A stretch of 64,000 nucleotides of DNA from Actinacidiphila rubida (GCF_900110255.1 NZ_FODD01000016.1:62001-126000), one strand, 5' to 3'; counted from the stretch's first letter, positions 8,803 to 17,642 are shown. Made by a program: numbers and translations. Notes: generated from the letters alone by a model not told the origin.

Positions 8803-9923
8803 ACCGCACCACCGCCGGCGGTACTTCCGCCGCCGCTCCCACCGTGCCCGCCGCTCCCACCGCCGTCCGGTCCGCGGTCCGCCCGGCCGGCCACGCCGTG
8901 CTGCGGGCCGGTCGCGCCAGCTTCCTGGTGCACCGCAGGGCCGCGGTCGTCGCGACCCTCCTGGCCGTGCTGCTGACGGTCGCCGTCGTGGCCTACCTGT
9001 GCGTGGGGGAGTCCTTCGTCTCGCCCGTGCAGGCGGTGGACGTGCTGCTGGGCCGGCCCAGTCCCGACACGTTCGTGGTCGGGACGCTGCGGCTGCCCCG
9101 GCTGGTCGTCGGCCTGCTCGCCGGCGCCGCGTTCGGGGTCGCGGGCGCGCTCGTGCAGACCGTGGCCCGCAACCCGCTGGCCAGCCCCGACGTGATCGGC
9201 GTGACCCACGGCGCGGGCGCGGCCACCGTCGCCGCCATGAGTTTCGGCCTGGTCTCGCACACCTCGCTGCCGTACGTGTCCGTGGGCGGCGGCCTCGGTG
9301 CGGCCCTGCTGGTCTACGCGTTCGCCTGGCGCCGCGGCCTGAACGCCTCCCGGTTCGTGCTGGTCGGCATCGGCGTCTCGATCGCGCTCGGCTCGCTGAC
9401 CCAACTGTTCCTCACCAAGGGCGACTTCCTCGTCGCCCAGCAGGCCAAGGTCTGGCTGACGGGCTCGCTCAACAGCCGCGGCTACGACCAGGCGGCGCCG
9501 CTCGGACTCGTGCTGCTGGTGGCGGTCCCGGCCGCGTTGTGGGCGGCCCGCGCCCAGCGTGGCGCGTCGTTCGACGACGACACGGCCGTCGCGCTCGGCA
9601 TCCGGCTGGACCGGCTGCGGCTCGGACTCACCGTCCTCGGGGTGGTGCTGGCGTCCGTCGCCACCGGCGCCACCGGGCCCGTCGACTTCGTCGCGCTGCT
9701 GGCCCCGCAGATCGCCCGCCGGCTCACCCGCACCGCGCAGATCCCGCTGCTGTCCTCGGCGCTGACCGGCGCGCTGGTCGTCGTCGTGGCGGACCTGCTC
9801 GCACGCCGGCTGTTCTCGCCCGTCGAACTCCCTGTCGGCGTGCTCACCGCCGCGGTGGGCGCCCCCTATCTGATGTGGCTGATCGCCCGCACCCGAGGCC
9901 GTTCCGGAGGAAGCACCTCATGA
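8799..9923 (+). CDS. FecCD-family iron-siderophore permease, second subunit
   Basis: The partner permease, 374 residues. The first ~45 residues are an Ala/Pro/Thr-rich cytoplasmic extension not seen in the first subunit, followed by about 9-10 helices. Family motifs are [39 protein letters not shown] and the late [17 protein letters not shown] segment. The two permeases should form a heterodimer. Its GTG start lies within the stop region of the preceding gene, and its own stop overlaps the ATG of the ATPase gene by 4 bases, so all three are translated as a coupled unit. Confidence 0.92.
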   Translation: MNRTTAGGTSAAAPTVPAAPTAVRSAVRPAGHAVLRAGRASFLVHRRAAVVATLLAVLLTVAVVAYLCVGESFVSPVQAVDVLLGRPSPDTFVVGTLRLPRLVVGLLAGAAFGVAGALVQTVARNPLASPDVIGVTHGAGAATVAAMSFGLVSHTSLPYVSVGGGLGAALLVYAFAWRRGLNASRFVLVGIGVSIALGSLTQLFLTKGDFLVAQQAKVWLTGSLNSRGYDQAAPLGLVLLVAVPAALWAARAQRGASFDDDTAVALGIRLDRLRLGLTVLGVVLASVATGATGPVDFVALLAPQIARRLTRTAQIPLLSSALTGALVVVVADLLARRLFSPVELPVGVLTAAVGAPYLMWLIARTRGRSGGSTS

Positions 9924-10729
9924 GCCGTACCAGCCGACTCACCGCGCGGGCGCTCACGCTGGCGTACGAGGACCGGACCGTCGTCGACGGCCTGGACCTG
10001 GAGATCCCCGACGGCCAGGTCACCGTGATCGTCGGCCCCAACGCCTGCGGCAAGTCCACGCTGCTGCGGGCGCTGGGCCGGCTGCTGAAGCCGCGCGGCG
10101 GCGCCGTGCTGCTCGACGGCGCGGAACTCGCCCGCATCCCCGGCCGGCAGCTCGCCCGGACCGTCGGCGTGCTGCCGCAGAGCCCGACCGCGCCGGACGG
10201 CATCACCGTCGCCGACCTCGTCGCGCGCGGCCGCCAGCCGCACCAGAAGTGGTGGCAGCAGTGGTCGGAGGCCGACGAGCGCGCGGTCGCCGAGGCACTG
10301 GAGCACACCGGCACCGCCGAACTCGCGGACCGTCCGGTGGACGAACTGTCGGGCGGCCAGCGGCAGCGCGTGTGGATCGCGATGGCCCTGGCCCAGGACA
10401 CCGACATCCTGCTGCTGGACGAGCCGACGACCTACCTCGACATCGCGCACCAGGTGGAGGTGCTCGACCTGGTCAGGCGCCTCAACCACGGCCGCGGGCG
10501 CACCGTCGTGGCCGTGCTCCACGACCTCAACCAGGCTGCCCGCTACGCCGACCACCTCATCGCCATGAAGTCCGGCCGGATCGTCGCCGAGGGCTCTCCC
10601 GCGGACGTGGTCACCACCGACCTGGTCCGCGACGTGTTCGGGCTGACCTCGGTGATCGTCTCCGACCCCGTCACCGGAAGCCCCCTCGTCGTCCCCGGCG
10701 TCCCCTGGCAGCCGCCCGCCCCGGAGTGA
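9920..10729 (+). CDS. Iron-siderophore ABC transporter ATP-binding protein
   Basis: A 269-residue ATPase of the FecE/FepC/FhuC class that powers siderophore import. All nucleotide-binding elements are present: Walker [10 protein letters not shown] near residue 40, a Q-loop in GVLPQSP, the ABC signature LSGGQRQR, Walker B ILLLDEPT with its catalytic glutamate, the D-loop and the switch histidine in VLHDLNQAA. The ATG overlaps the stop of the second permease gene and has GGAGG 8 bases upstream. It is the last gene of the iron-box operon; no convincing terminator is seen in the 70 bases that follow. Confidence 0.93.
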   Translation: MSRTSRLTARALTLAYEDRTVVDGLDLEIPDGQVTVIVGPNACGKSTLLRALGRLLKPRGGAVLLDGAELARIPGRQLARTVGVLPQSPTAPDGITVADLVARGRQPHQKWWQQWSEADERAVAEALEHTGTAELADRPVDELSGGQRQRVWIAMALAQDTDILLLDEPTTYLDIAHQVEVLDLVRRLNHGRGRTVVAVLHDLNQAARYADHLIAMKSGRIVAEGSPADVVTTDLVRDVFGLTSVIVSDPVTGSPLVVPGVPWQPPAPE

Positions 10730-10799
10730 GGCGCCCGCGCCGCGCCGGCGCATGGGGCGGCGGACCGGACGGCCCGGTCGGGCTCCCCGAGGAGGCGGG

Positions 10800-10901
10800 T
10801 CAGTGCTTGCGGTAGTGGGGGCCGCCCATCAGGAAGAGCAGCAGGGCGACGGTGAAGGCGATCACGCCCAGTGAGAAGCCGATGGTCTCCAGCGCGCGCA
10901 T
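10800..10901 (-). CDS. 33-residue single-pass membrane peptide
   Basis: A very short gene, absent from most ORF size cut-offs. The predicted product has an N-terminal acidic turn, one hydrophobic helix (about residues 6-26, SLGVIAFTVALLLFLMGG) and a basic tail ending YRKH. Support for translation is a near-ideal ribosome site, AGGAGGT, 7 bases before the ATG at 10901. It lies convergent to the iron ABC operon and divergent from the arginase-like gene. The function is unknown; small membrane proteins of this kind often modulate a transporter or other membrane complex. Confidence 0.6.
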   Translation of the reverse strand: MRALETIGFSLGVIAFTVALLLFLMGGPHYRKH

Positions 10902-11117
10902 CCCGGGACCTCCTCGCGAGTGCGGGCGGTGGCCTGCGGCACCGTGCCGCGGAGCCCGTGGCCCGTGGACGAAGCGGCCGAAGGCGCAGGTCACGCCGAC
11001 CCCGGCCGCTCCCACCGTCGCACGGGCGCCGGCACCGCGCAGGGCGGCGTCTCGCCGGTCGGACTGCGCGTCCCGGCCTTCGGACCGGGGCCTGTGCGAC
11101 CGGATTTTCGATTTCGT

Positions 11118-11123
11118 CATAAT
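11118..11123 (+). promoter_or_regulatory. -10 element CATAAT for a leaderless transcript
   Basis: CATAAT lies 6 bases before the ATG at 11130, which would put the transcription start on or next to the start codon. No ribosome site precedes the gene, consistent with a leaderless mRNA. The -35 region is not convincing. Confidence 0.5.
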
Positions 11124-11129
11124 GGGCCG

Positions 11130-12026
11130 ATGCGCCGACTCGTCCTGCTCGATGCCCCGTCCAATCTCGGCCTGCGGCCGCCCGCGGAAGGAGTGGTGCC
11201 CGGGTGCTACAAGCTGGCGGGAGCGCTGCGCGAGCAGCGGCTGCTGGCCCGGCTGGGAGCCGCCGAGGGAGGGGTGGTGGTGCCGCCGCGCTACGACCGG
11301 GGCAACTGGAAGCCCGGCGACGGGGTGTTCAACGCCGCCGCGATCGCCGCCTACACCCCCAGGCTCGCCGACCGCGTCGAAGGGCACGTGCGGGCGGGGG
11401 AGTTCCCGGTGGTCCTCGGCGGAGACTGCTCCATCCAGCTCGGCGCCTCGCTCGCGCTGCGCCGCATGGGCCGGTACGGCATCGCGGTGATCGACGGTTC
11501 CGCGGACTTCCGTCACCTGGGCAACGCCCCCCACGTCGGCGCGGCTGGCGGTGAGGAACTGGCCCTGGGGACCGGCCGCGGGCAGGCGGACCTCACCGAC
11601 CTGGAAGGGCTGCGGCCCTACCTGCGCGAGAGCGACGTGCGCGTGTTCGGCATCCGTGACTACGACCCGGAGCGGGCCGAACTCGCCGCGGCCGGGATCG
11701 CGAGCAGCACCGTCGGGGAGATCCGCGAGCGCGGCCCCGAGGAGGCGGCCGCGGACGCCCTGCACGTCCTGGAGACCCCCGAGCTCGACGGATTCTGGGT
11801 GCACCTGGACGCCGACGTCCTCGACCCTGTGGTCATGCCGGCCGTCGACAGTCCCGATGACGGAGGCCTGCTGCCCGGCGAACTGGAACCGCTGCTGCGG
11901 ACCCTCGTCGCGTCCGACCGGTGCGTCGGACTCAACCTCACCATCTACGACCCCGACCTCGACCCGGACGGCACCTGCGCCGCGCTTCTGGCCGACCTGC
12001 TCGTCTCCGCGCTCACCAGAGCCTGA
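11130..12026 (+). CDS. Arginase/agmatinase-family protein with altered metal-site residues
   Basis: A ureohydrolase-fold protein of 298 residues, normal length for the family. Three metal motifs can be aligned: GGDCS (97-101) where arginases have GGDHS, DGSAD (122-126) where they have DAHxD, and DADVLDP (227-233), which is intact. Both histidines that normally bind manganese are thus replaced, by Cys and Ser. The remaining aspartates D99, D122, D126, D227 and D229 are kept. It may bind a different metal, hydrolyse a different C-N bond, or be inactive. The ATG is chosen because it begins the conserved sequence and follows a -10 element at leaderless spacing. A divergent 33-residue peptide gene is the nearest upstream neighbour. 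Confidence 0.75.
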   Translation: MRRLVLLDAPSNLGLRPPAEGVVPGCYKLAGALREQRLLARLGAAEGGVVVPPRYDRGNWKPGDGVFNAAAIAAYTPRLADRVEGHVRAGEFPVVLGGDCSIQLGASLALRRMGRYGIAVIDGSADFRHLGNAPHVGAAGGEELALGTGRGQADLTDLEGLRPYLRESDVRVFGIRDYDPERAELAAAGIASSTVGEIRERGPEEAAADALHVLETPELDGFWVHLDADVLDPVVMPAVDSPDDGGLLPGELEPLLRTLVASDRCVGLNLTIYDPDLDPDGTCAALLADLLVSALTRA

Positions 12027-12039
12027 CCGCGACCGCGGC

Positions 12040-12063
12040 GCATCTGTCAAGGAATCCTTGACG
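12040..12063 (+). promoter_or_regulatory. Palindromic operator 1 upstream of the HTH gene
   Basis: Contains GTCAAGGAATCCTTGAC (12046-12062), a 17-bp dyad. It includes TTGACG (12058-12063), a good -35 hexamer. The same 24-base block, with one change, recurs 28 bases later, so this is one half of a tandem operator. Confidence 0.7.
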
Positions 12064-12067
12064 GTCC

Positions 12068-12091
12068 GCATCTGTCAAGGCATCCTTGACG
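12068..12091 (+). promoter_or_regulatory. Palindromic operator 2 upstream of the HTH gene
   Basis: Contains GTCAAGGCATCCTTGAC (12074-12090). The dyad ends two bases before the GTG start at 12093 and covers the position expected for the -10 box (CATCCT, 12081-12086, 17 bases from the TTGACG of operator 1). A repressor bound here would block promoter and start together; autoregulation by the adjacent HTH protein is the simplest reading. Confidence 0.7.
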
Positions 12092-12092
12092 T

Positions 12093-12722
12093 GTGGCCGA
12101 ACCATCGCCGTCGCTGACGGAACTGAGCACGTCGCTGGCCGAGCGGGCCGCGGCCCTGTCCGCGTCGCTGGGGCACCCGACCGCGCCGCCCGCCTACCTG
12201 GACCTCGTCCGCCAGGCGACGGACACCGACGGGCTGGCGGCACAGGTGCTCAAGCTGTGCGTGCAACAGGCCCGCGACGCCGGCCACACCTGGCAGGAGA
12301 TCGGCGACCTCCTCGGGGTCACCCGGCAGGCCGCCTTCCAGCGCTTCGGCAAACCCATCGACCCCCGCACGGGAGAACCCATGGACAAGACCGTGCACAT
12401 GACGGACGCCGCGGAACGCGCGCTGGCGATCGTCACCGACGTGCTCGAGGACCGCATGGACGACGCCCGGCCGTCCTTCAACGCCGAGGTGCTCGCCGCG
12501 TTCACCGACCAGGTGCGCGGCGACGCCCTCGCCTCGGTGGCCGGCCTCGTCGGCGCCTTCGAGGGCTACGGCGACGGCGAGCCGTTCGTGCGCCGCATCG
12601 GCGACCACACCGTCGTCGACATCCCGCTGCGCTACGAGGCCGGCGACATGAAGGCGCGGGTCGCGTTCGACGCGGACGAGAAGGTCGCCGGCCTCTTCAT
12701 CGTGCCGCCCTCCACCCCCTGA
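12093..12722 (+). CDS. Helix-turn-helix protein with C-terminal DUF3887-like domain
   Basis: A 209-residue predicted DNA-binding protein. Residues ~45-85 form a HTH (ARDAGHTWQEIGDLLGVTRQ followed by AAFQRFG, the type found in small actinobacterial Clp/sigma-like regulators). After a linker, residues ~105-205 resemble the DUF3887 fold, a small alpha/beta domain that may sense a ligand or dimerise. GTG at 12093 has no ribosome site; its upstream bases are a palindromic operator overlapping a likely promoter, so the mRNA may be leaderless. The twin dyads suggest autorepression. The target genes beyond its own operon, which includes the next small membrane protein gene, are unknown. Confidence 0.72.
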   Translation: MAEPSPSLTELSTSLAERAAALSASLGHPTAPPAYLDLVRQATDTDGLAAQVLKLCVQQARDAGHTWQEIGDLLGVTRQAAFQRFGKPIDPRTGEPMDKTVHMTDAAERALAIVTDVLEDRMDDARPSFNAEVLAAFTDQVRGDALASVAGLVGAFEGYGDGEPFVRRIGDHTVVDIPLRYEAGDMKARVAFDADEKVAGLFIVPPSTP

Positions 12723-12728
12723 CCCGCC

Positions 12729-12986
12729 GTGACCGACATCGCCGGGTGGGCCGGACGCGCCGGGTGGGCCGGCCTGGCCGGCATCGCCGGCGGCTCCCCG
12801 CCGTCCCCGTGGGCCGCGCTCGTGCCACTGGTGGCGCTCGTCCCCGCCGTCGTGTGCATGATCGACATCACCCGGCACCCACACACCCGCGCCCTGACCC
12901 CGCGGGCGTGGCTCGCGATCTGCGCCTTCGGGAACGTGGCCGGGCTCGTCGCCTATCTGAAGTACGGCCGCGACGAGGACAGATGA
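12729..12986 (+). CDS. Small membrane protein with PLDc_N-like two-helix region
   Basis: An 85-residue protein. An N-terminal Gly/Ala/Trp-rich stretch with repeated GWAG units is followed by two membrane helices (about 28-45 and 60-78) separated by DITRHPHTRALTPRAW. The pattern, including the final YLKYGR, fits the PLDc_N domain found at the N-terminus of cardiolipin synthases and in free-standing small proteins of unknown role. GTG lies 6 bases after the stop of the HTH gene, suggesting co-transcription and translational coupling; no ribosome site is visible. Confidence 0.6.
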   Translation: MTDIAGWAGRAGWAGLAGIAGGSPPSPWAALVPLVALVPAVVCMIDITRHPHTRALTPRAWLAICAFGNVAGLVAYLKYGRDEDR

Positions 12987-13071
12987 CCGCCGAAGTGCCG
13001 GCAGGGTGAGTCTCACCGTCCCCCGCCGTCGGCCGGGCCCATGCGGGCCGCGGCACGCACCCCGGGCTCCG

Positions 13072-13947
13072 TCACTCCTTGACCGAGCCGGCGTTGGAGC
13101 CGCGGACGAAGTAGCGCTGGAAGCAGAAGAACAGCGCGGCGACGGGCAGCGTCGACAGCAGCGCCGCGGCCAGCTTCAGCGGGTACTGCGTGCCGCCGCC
13201 GAGCCCGCCCGACACGAAGTGCGCGAGCCCCGTGGTGAGCGTGTCGTAGCGGCTGGACTGGGTGGACACCAGGAAATGGGTGAACTCGTTCCACGAACCC
13301 TGGAACGACAGCACCGTCAGCGTGATCAGCGGCGCCTTCGACATCGGCAGCACCACCGACCAGAAGATCCGCGGCACGCCCGCCCCGTCGATGCGCGCCG
13401 CCTCCTCGATCTCCCGCGGCAGCGACTCGAAGAACTGCTTCATGATGAACACGCCGCCCGCGTCGACCAGCAGTGGCGTGATCATGCCGCTGTAGCTGTC
13501 GAACATCCCGAAGCTCTTGAGGACCAGGAACTTCGGGATGAGCAGCACCACCGGCGGCACCGACATCGCCGACAGCAGGAACACGAAGAGCGTCCTGCGG
13601 CCCGCGAACGGCAGCCGGGCCAGCGCGTAGCCGGCCATGGAGTCGAACAGCACCCGGCCCGAGGTGACCGCCACCGTGACGAAGGCGGAGTTGCCCAGCC
13701 ATCGCAGGAACGGCACGCTCTCGACGCCGCCGCCCGCCCCGAACAGCCGCCGGTACGCCGCGACCGTCGGGTTGCCCGGGAACAGCGTCATCGGGTGGGC
13801 GGCCGCGTCCGGGTCCGTCTTGAGGCTGGTGGCCAGCTGGATGAGGAACGGCAGCACGTAGAGCAGCGCGAAGGCGCACAGCGCGAGCCGGCCGGCGATC
13901 CGCGCCGGCCGCGGGAAGCGGCCCAGGACCGGTCGTTCGTCAGCCAC
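13072..13947 (-). CDS. Carbohydrate ABC transporter permease, MalG type
   Basis: An inner-membrane subunit of a sugar importer, 291 residues with six predicted helices. The EAA loop that docks on the ATPase is clear (EEAARIDGAGVPRIFWSVVLP, about residues 185-205). The start at GTG 13947 is chosen because GGAGG lies 8 bases upstream and the longer ORF adds an unlikely Gly/Arg-rich stretch. It overlaps the partner permease gene by 8 bases. The operon order is LacI regulator, binding protein, MalF-type permease, this gene. No ATPase gene is present; in Streptomyces a shared MsiK-type ATPase encoded elsewhere usually serves such importers. Confidence 0.9.
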   Translation of the reverse strand: MADERPVLGRFPRPARIAGRLALCAFALLYVLPFLIQLATSLKTDPDAAAHPMTLFPGNPTVAAYRRLFGAGGGVESVPFLRWLGNSAFVTVAVTSGRVLFDSMAGYALARLPFAGRRTLFVFLLSAMSVPPVVLLIPKFLVLKSFGMFDSYSGMITPLLVDAGGVFIMKQFFESLPREIEEAARIDGAGVPRIFWSVVLPMSKAPLITLTVLSFQGSWNEFTHFLVSTQSSRYDTLTTGLAHFVSGGLGGGTQYPLKLAAALLSTLPVAALFFCFQRYFVRGSNAGSVKE

Positions 13948-15109
13948 GCGCCCCCACCTCCTCGCGCGGTGCCCGGAGCGGCCCGCGCCCACCGCGCCGC
14001 AGACGCCGCCCGCGCCCACCGCGCTCGCGCAGCACCCACCGCTGCAGCCCGGCCAGCGGCAGGATGATCGCCAGCAGCACGAATGCGATCGCGGCGCCGT
14101 GGCCGTAGTCGGCGTTGTCGAAGCCCGACGAGTACGACAGGTACGCGGGGGTGAGCGTGGTGTTGCCCGGCGCCCCCTTGCCCATGACGTACACCTGGTC
14201 GAAGACCTGCCACGTGGCGATCAGACCGAGTGTCAGCACCAGGAAGACGACCGGTCGCAGCGCGGGCAGCGTGACGTGCCGCAGCAGCTGGCGCCGGTTG
14301 ACCCCGTCGAGGGCCGCCGCCTCCTCCAGCGAGCGGGGGATGCCCTGCAGCGCCGCGAGGAAGATCAGCATGAACGTGCCGGACGTCGTCCACACCGACA
14401 GCAGGATCAGGGTGCACATGGCGACCGACGGCCCGGAGAACCAGTCCGCCCACGACAGCCCCAGCACGCCGTGCCGGGCCAGCGGACCGCCCGGGTGGTC
14501 GGGGTCGGTGAAGCCCAGATCACCCAGCACCAGCCACACCACCCCGCGCGGATCGGCGAACCAGTTGGGGCCCTTCACCCCGATCCACGACAGCATCCGG
14601 TTGACCGAGCCACTGCCCTGGAAGAGGAACAGGAACACCGTGGACACCGCGATGGAGCTCGTCACGGACGGGAAGTAGAAGACCGTGCGCGCGACGCCGC
14701 GCCCCCGCATCATCCGCTGGTTCACCACGATCGCCAGGCCCAGCGCCAGCACCGTCTGCGCCGGGACGGTGAGCAGCACGTAGTACGCCGTGTTGCGCAG
14801 CGAGGTGGCGAACAGCGTGCGGCTCAGGCCGTCGCTGCTGATCAGGTCGCGGTAGTTGCCCAGACCCACGAAGTCCGCGTGCCCGGTGAACGGGTTCGAC
14901 TGGCCGTCCCAGTGCAGCAGGCTCACCCACAGCGCCATGAGGATCGGCAGTGCCATGAACAGTCCCAGGACCAGGACCATGGGCGTGACGAACAGCCAGC
15001 CCCATGCTCCCTGGCGTATCCGGTCCCGCACCGGCCGGCGGCGGGTGACCGCCGCCGACCGGCGCGGTCCGGCCGCCGCCGGCGTGCCCAGCAGGCCGCT
15101 ACCGGCCAT
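13940..15109 (-). CDS. Carbohydrate ABC transporter permease, MalF type
   Basis: A 389-residue permease with about 7-8 helices. A long extracytoplasmic loop with a WFADPRG segment lies between the middle helices, and the EAA loop reads EEAAALDGVNRRQLLRHVTLP near residue 285. The C-terminal tail is Arg/Gly-rich. ATG at 15109 begins 11 bases inside the end of the binding-protein gene, so translation is coupled. It pairs with the MalG-type subunit downstream to form the channel. Confidence 0.9.
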   Translation of the reverse strand: MAGSGLLGTPAAAGPRRSAAVTRRRPVRDRIRQGAWGWLFVTPMVLVLGLFMALPILMALWVSLLHWDGQSNPFTGHADFVGLGNYRDLISSDGLSRTLFATSLRNTAYYVLLTVPAQTVLALGLAIVVNQRMMRGRGVARTVFYFPSVTSSIAVSTVFLFLFQGSGSVNRMLSWIGVKGPNWFADPRGVVWLVLGDLGFTDPDHPGGPLARHGVLGLSWADWFSGPSVAMCTLILLSVWTTSGTFMLIFLAALQGIPRSLEEAAALDGVNRRQLLRHVTLPALRPVVFLVLTLGLIATWQVFDQVYVMGKGAPGNTTLTPAYLSYSSGFDNADYGHGAAIAFVLLAIILPLAGLQRWVLRERGGRGRRLRRGGRGPLRAPREEVGARG

Positions 15110-16358
15110 TCTTCAGCACCTGTCCGCCGTTGCGCTGCAGTCCTTCGAGGATCTGCGCGGACGAACTCGTGCGCAGCGACTGCAGATCGGTGTTGAACTG
15201 GGTGAGCACCTGGTTGAACCCGGCGATGGTGACCGGCCGTTGGGCGTAGGCGATGCCGTCGACCCAGGCCTTGGCCGCCGGGTACTTCCGCGCGTACGTG
15301 GCCAACGCGTCGGTACGGGACGGCATGACGCCGAACGCGTCGGCGAACGCGAGCTGCTGGCCGGCCGACGTCAGGTGGCGCACCAGGTCGACGGCGGCCT
15401 TCTGGTGGCCGCTCCTGGCCGCCACGCCCCAGCAGTTGCTGAACACCAGAGTGCCCTTTCCGGCCGGGCCCGCGGGCAGCGGCACCACCGTGTAGCCGAC
15501 GCTGGGGAAGTCCGCCTTCATCGCGCCGGCCAGCCAGTTGCCCTCGATCGTCATCGCGGCCTTCTTCTTGCCGAGGGCCTCGCCGCCCCACCCCGCGTCG
15601 ACGTCGGACGCGTACTTCAGGGAACCGGCGGACATCATCGACTTCACGAAGTCCAGTGCCTGCCTGTCGGCAGCGCTGTCCGCGGTCATCGCCGTCTGGC
15701 CCGGGTCGGTGATCCAGCCGCCGGCCTCCTTCATCAGGGCGCCGAGCCGCTGGTAGTCGGGCGTGGTCACCAGCCCGGTCACGCCGCCCTTCGTCAGCTT
15801 GGCGGCGACCTTCGCCAACTGCTGCCACGTCGTGGGGTAGTCGGCCGCCGTCAGCCCCGCCTGCTTCCACAGGTCGGTGTTGATCGCCAGGCCCAGCGTC
15901 GAGCTGTCCTTGGGCAGGCACACGAGCTTGCCGCCGTAGGAGAAGGAGTCGCGCAGCGGGCCGGAGAACGCCGAGGCGTTCGGGATCTGGTCGCCGTAGG
16001 CGTACAGCGAGCCGCCCTTGGCGTAGTTGGCGAACTGGTCGGAGTTGACGTAGAAGACGTCCGGGGGCTTGTTGCCGGCGAACGCCTGCCCGAGCTGCTG
16101 GTTGATGTCGCTCGCCAGCTGCACCGTGACCTTGTTCCCGGTCTGCCGTGCCCAGGCGGCGGTGGCCTGCTTGACGGCGGCGGTCTCCGCGTCGCCCGAG
16201 GTGGCGATCATGACGGACAGGCTCTGCGGCGAGCCGCTCGACGACTGCTTGGGGGCCGAGGAGTCGAACCCGCCGCCGGACGAGCAGCCGGTCACGGTGA
16301 GCAGCACGGCGGCCGCGCAGGCCGCGGCCGCGCCGCCGAGCGATCGTGAAATGGGCAT
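15099..16358 (-). CDS. Extracellular sugar-binding lipoprotein of ABC importer
   Basis: A 419-residue solute-binding protein of the maltose/oligosaccharide class. The N-terminus is a lipoprotein signal with lipobox VTGC at about residues 22-25, followed by a Ser/Gly-rich linker. Family features include the early AAVKQATAAWARQTG helix, KPPDVFYVNSDQFANYA and the Trp-rich ligand region (VFSNCWGVAARS). ATG at 16358 has AGGAG 8 bases upstream. Its position behind a LacI gene whose operators also face a debranching-type glycosidase suggests an alpha-glucan or maltodextrin-like ligand, but this is inference from context. Confidence 0.9.
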   Translation of the reverse strand: MPISRSLGGAAAACAAAVLLTVTGCSSGGGFDSSAPKQSSSGSPQSLSVMIATSGDAETAAVKQATAAWARQTGNKVTVQLASDINQQLGQAFAGNKPPDVFYVNSDQFANYAKGGSLYAYGDQIPNASAFSGPLRDSFSYGGKLVCLPKDSSTLGLAINTDLWKQAGLTAADYPTTWQQLAKVAAKLTKGGVTGLVTTPDYQRLGALMKEAGGWITDPGQTAMTADSAADRQALDFVKSMMSAGSLKYASDVDAGWGGEALGKKKAAMTIEGNWLAGAMKADFPSVGYTVVPLPAGPAGKGTLVFSNCWGVAARSGHQKAAVDLVRHLTSAGQQLAFADAFGVMPSRTDALATYARKYPAAKAWVDGIAYAQRPVTIAGFNQVLTQFNTDLQSLRTSSSAQILEGLQRNGGQVLKNGR

Positions 16359-16532
16359 GCGTGATCTCCTGACGTAGGCGGTGTGCGCGGGCAGATGAGG
16401 TGCGGGGGAGTGCCGGAGGAGCCGGGGACGGGGGACGACGGGAGGAGCCGGCGCGGCGCGGACGGCCGGACGCGGTCCCTGAACGGCGGCGGGGAGGAAG
16501 GTCGGAGGGGGGAGGCGCGCCGGAGCCGGCGC

Positions 16533-17570
16533 TCAGATGCTGTCGCGGACGACGAGTTCGGGCGCGAGCAGCACGTGCTCGGCCGGGCGCTCGACACCGT
16601 TCAGCCGGTCGAGCAGCAGCCGCACGCACTCCCGGCCGACGGCCTCGATGGGCTGGGCGAGGCTGGACAGCGGCGGCCAGAGCATGGTGGCCGTCGGCGA
16701 GTCGTCGAAGCCGACCACCGCGACGTCCCTGCCGGGCGTGCGGCCGCGCCGGTGGAGCGCCTGATAGCACCCCACCGCCAGGGCGTCGCTCGCCGCGATC
16801 ACCGCCGTCGCGCCGCCGTCCAGCAGGCGATCGGCCGCCTCGGTGGCCGGCCCGAGGTCACCCGGGCTCTCCACCCGCCGGTTGCGCACCGGCAGGCCCA
16901 GCGCCCGCATGGCCTCGTGCCAGCCCCTGGCCCGGTCGTCACCGGCGCCCGAACCCCTGGGCCAGCCGAGGAAGCCGATGCCGCGATGGCCCAGTGACGC
17001 GAGGTGGCGCACGGCGGCCGCGGTGCCGGCGGCGCCGTCGATGTCCACCCAGTCGCCCACGTCCCGGCCCGTCCAGGTCCGGCCGAACGCGACGAAGGGG
17101 ACGCCCTTCTTGTGCAGCCACGCCTGGCGCGGGTCGCCCCGGTCGGTGCCGCTCAGCACGAAGGCGTCCGCGCCCTGCTCGTCCAGCAGTTGCTGGTAGC
17201 GGTCCAACTCCTCGTCCTGCGGCGCCGAGAACAGCACCACCCGGTACCCGGCCCGGTCGGCCGCGTCCGAGATGGCGTGCAGGAACTCGTCCAGCACCGG
17301 GCTGGCCACCCGTCCGGCACCGGGCCGGATCCCGTAGCCGATCAGCCGGCTCGCCCGGGTGCGCAGCGCCTGAGCGGCCCGGTGCGGGCGGTAGTTGAGC
17401 TCGTCGATCGCCCGGCGCACCCGCTCCAGGGTCTGCGGGCGCAGCAGTTCCGGGGCGTTGATCGCGTTGGAGACGGTCTGCCGGGCCACACCGGCACGCG
17501 CGGCGACCATCTCCAGCGTCACCGTGGGACCCGCCTTCGGCGGCACGGAAGGGCTTGCAGGCACAGGCAC
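16533..17570 (-). CDS. LacI-family transcriptional repressor
   Basis: A 345-residue regulator. Residues ~15-65 are the LacI HTH and hinge helix (VTLEMVAARAGVARQTVSNA, then RASRLIGYG), followed by a periplasmic-binding-protein-like sugar-sensing domain. GTG at 17570 is the ORF-long start; a second in-frame GTG at 17564 is equally plausible because the ribosome site is weak. Two LacI-type palindromes lie in the divergent region at 17629-17642 and 17681-17694. They would control both the glycosidase gene to the right and this gene with the ABC genes behind it, since no other operator is visible before the binding-protein gene. Confidence 0.9.
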   Translation of the reverse strand: MPVPASPSVPPKAGPTVTLEMVAARAGVARQTVSNAINAPELLRPQTLERVRRAIDELNYRPHRAAQALRTRASRLIGYGIRPGAGRVASPVLDEFLHAISDAADRAGYRVVLFSAPQDEELDRYQQLLDEQGADAFVLSGTDRGDPRQAWLHKKGVPFVAFGRTWTGRDVGDWVDIDGAAGTAAAVRHLASLGHRGIGFLGWPRGSGAGDDRARGWHEAMRALGLPVRNRRVESPGDLGPATEAADRLLDGGATAVIAASDALAVGCYQALHRRGRTPGRDVAVVGFDDSPTATMLWPPLSSLAQPIEAVGRECVRLLLDRLNGVERPAEHVLLAPELVVRDSI

Positions 17571-17628
17571 GTCCCGGATTCTGGGGCTCTTGCGGGTTTC
17601 CGTCCATCGTCAGGCCGGTCGCTCCTCC

Positions 17629-17642
17629 TTGGAGCGTTCCAA
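17629..17642 (+). promoter_or_regulatory. LacI-type operator O1
   Basis: TTGGAGCGTTCCAA is a 14-bp dyad of the LacI/GalR kind with a central CG. It lies 59 bases before the lacI-like start and is followed by AAAACTG, as the second operator is followed by AAAACAG. Confidence 0.85.

Noticed and set aside
9920-10407. Minus-strand ORFs across the iron ATPase gene
   Set aside because: They oppose Walker A, signature and Walker B motifs and have no motif of their own.
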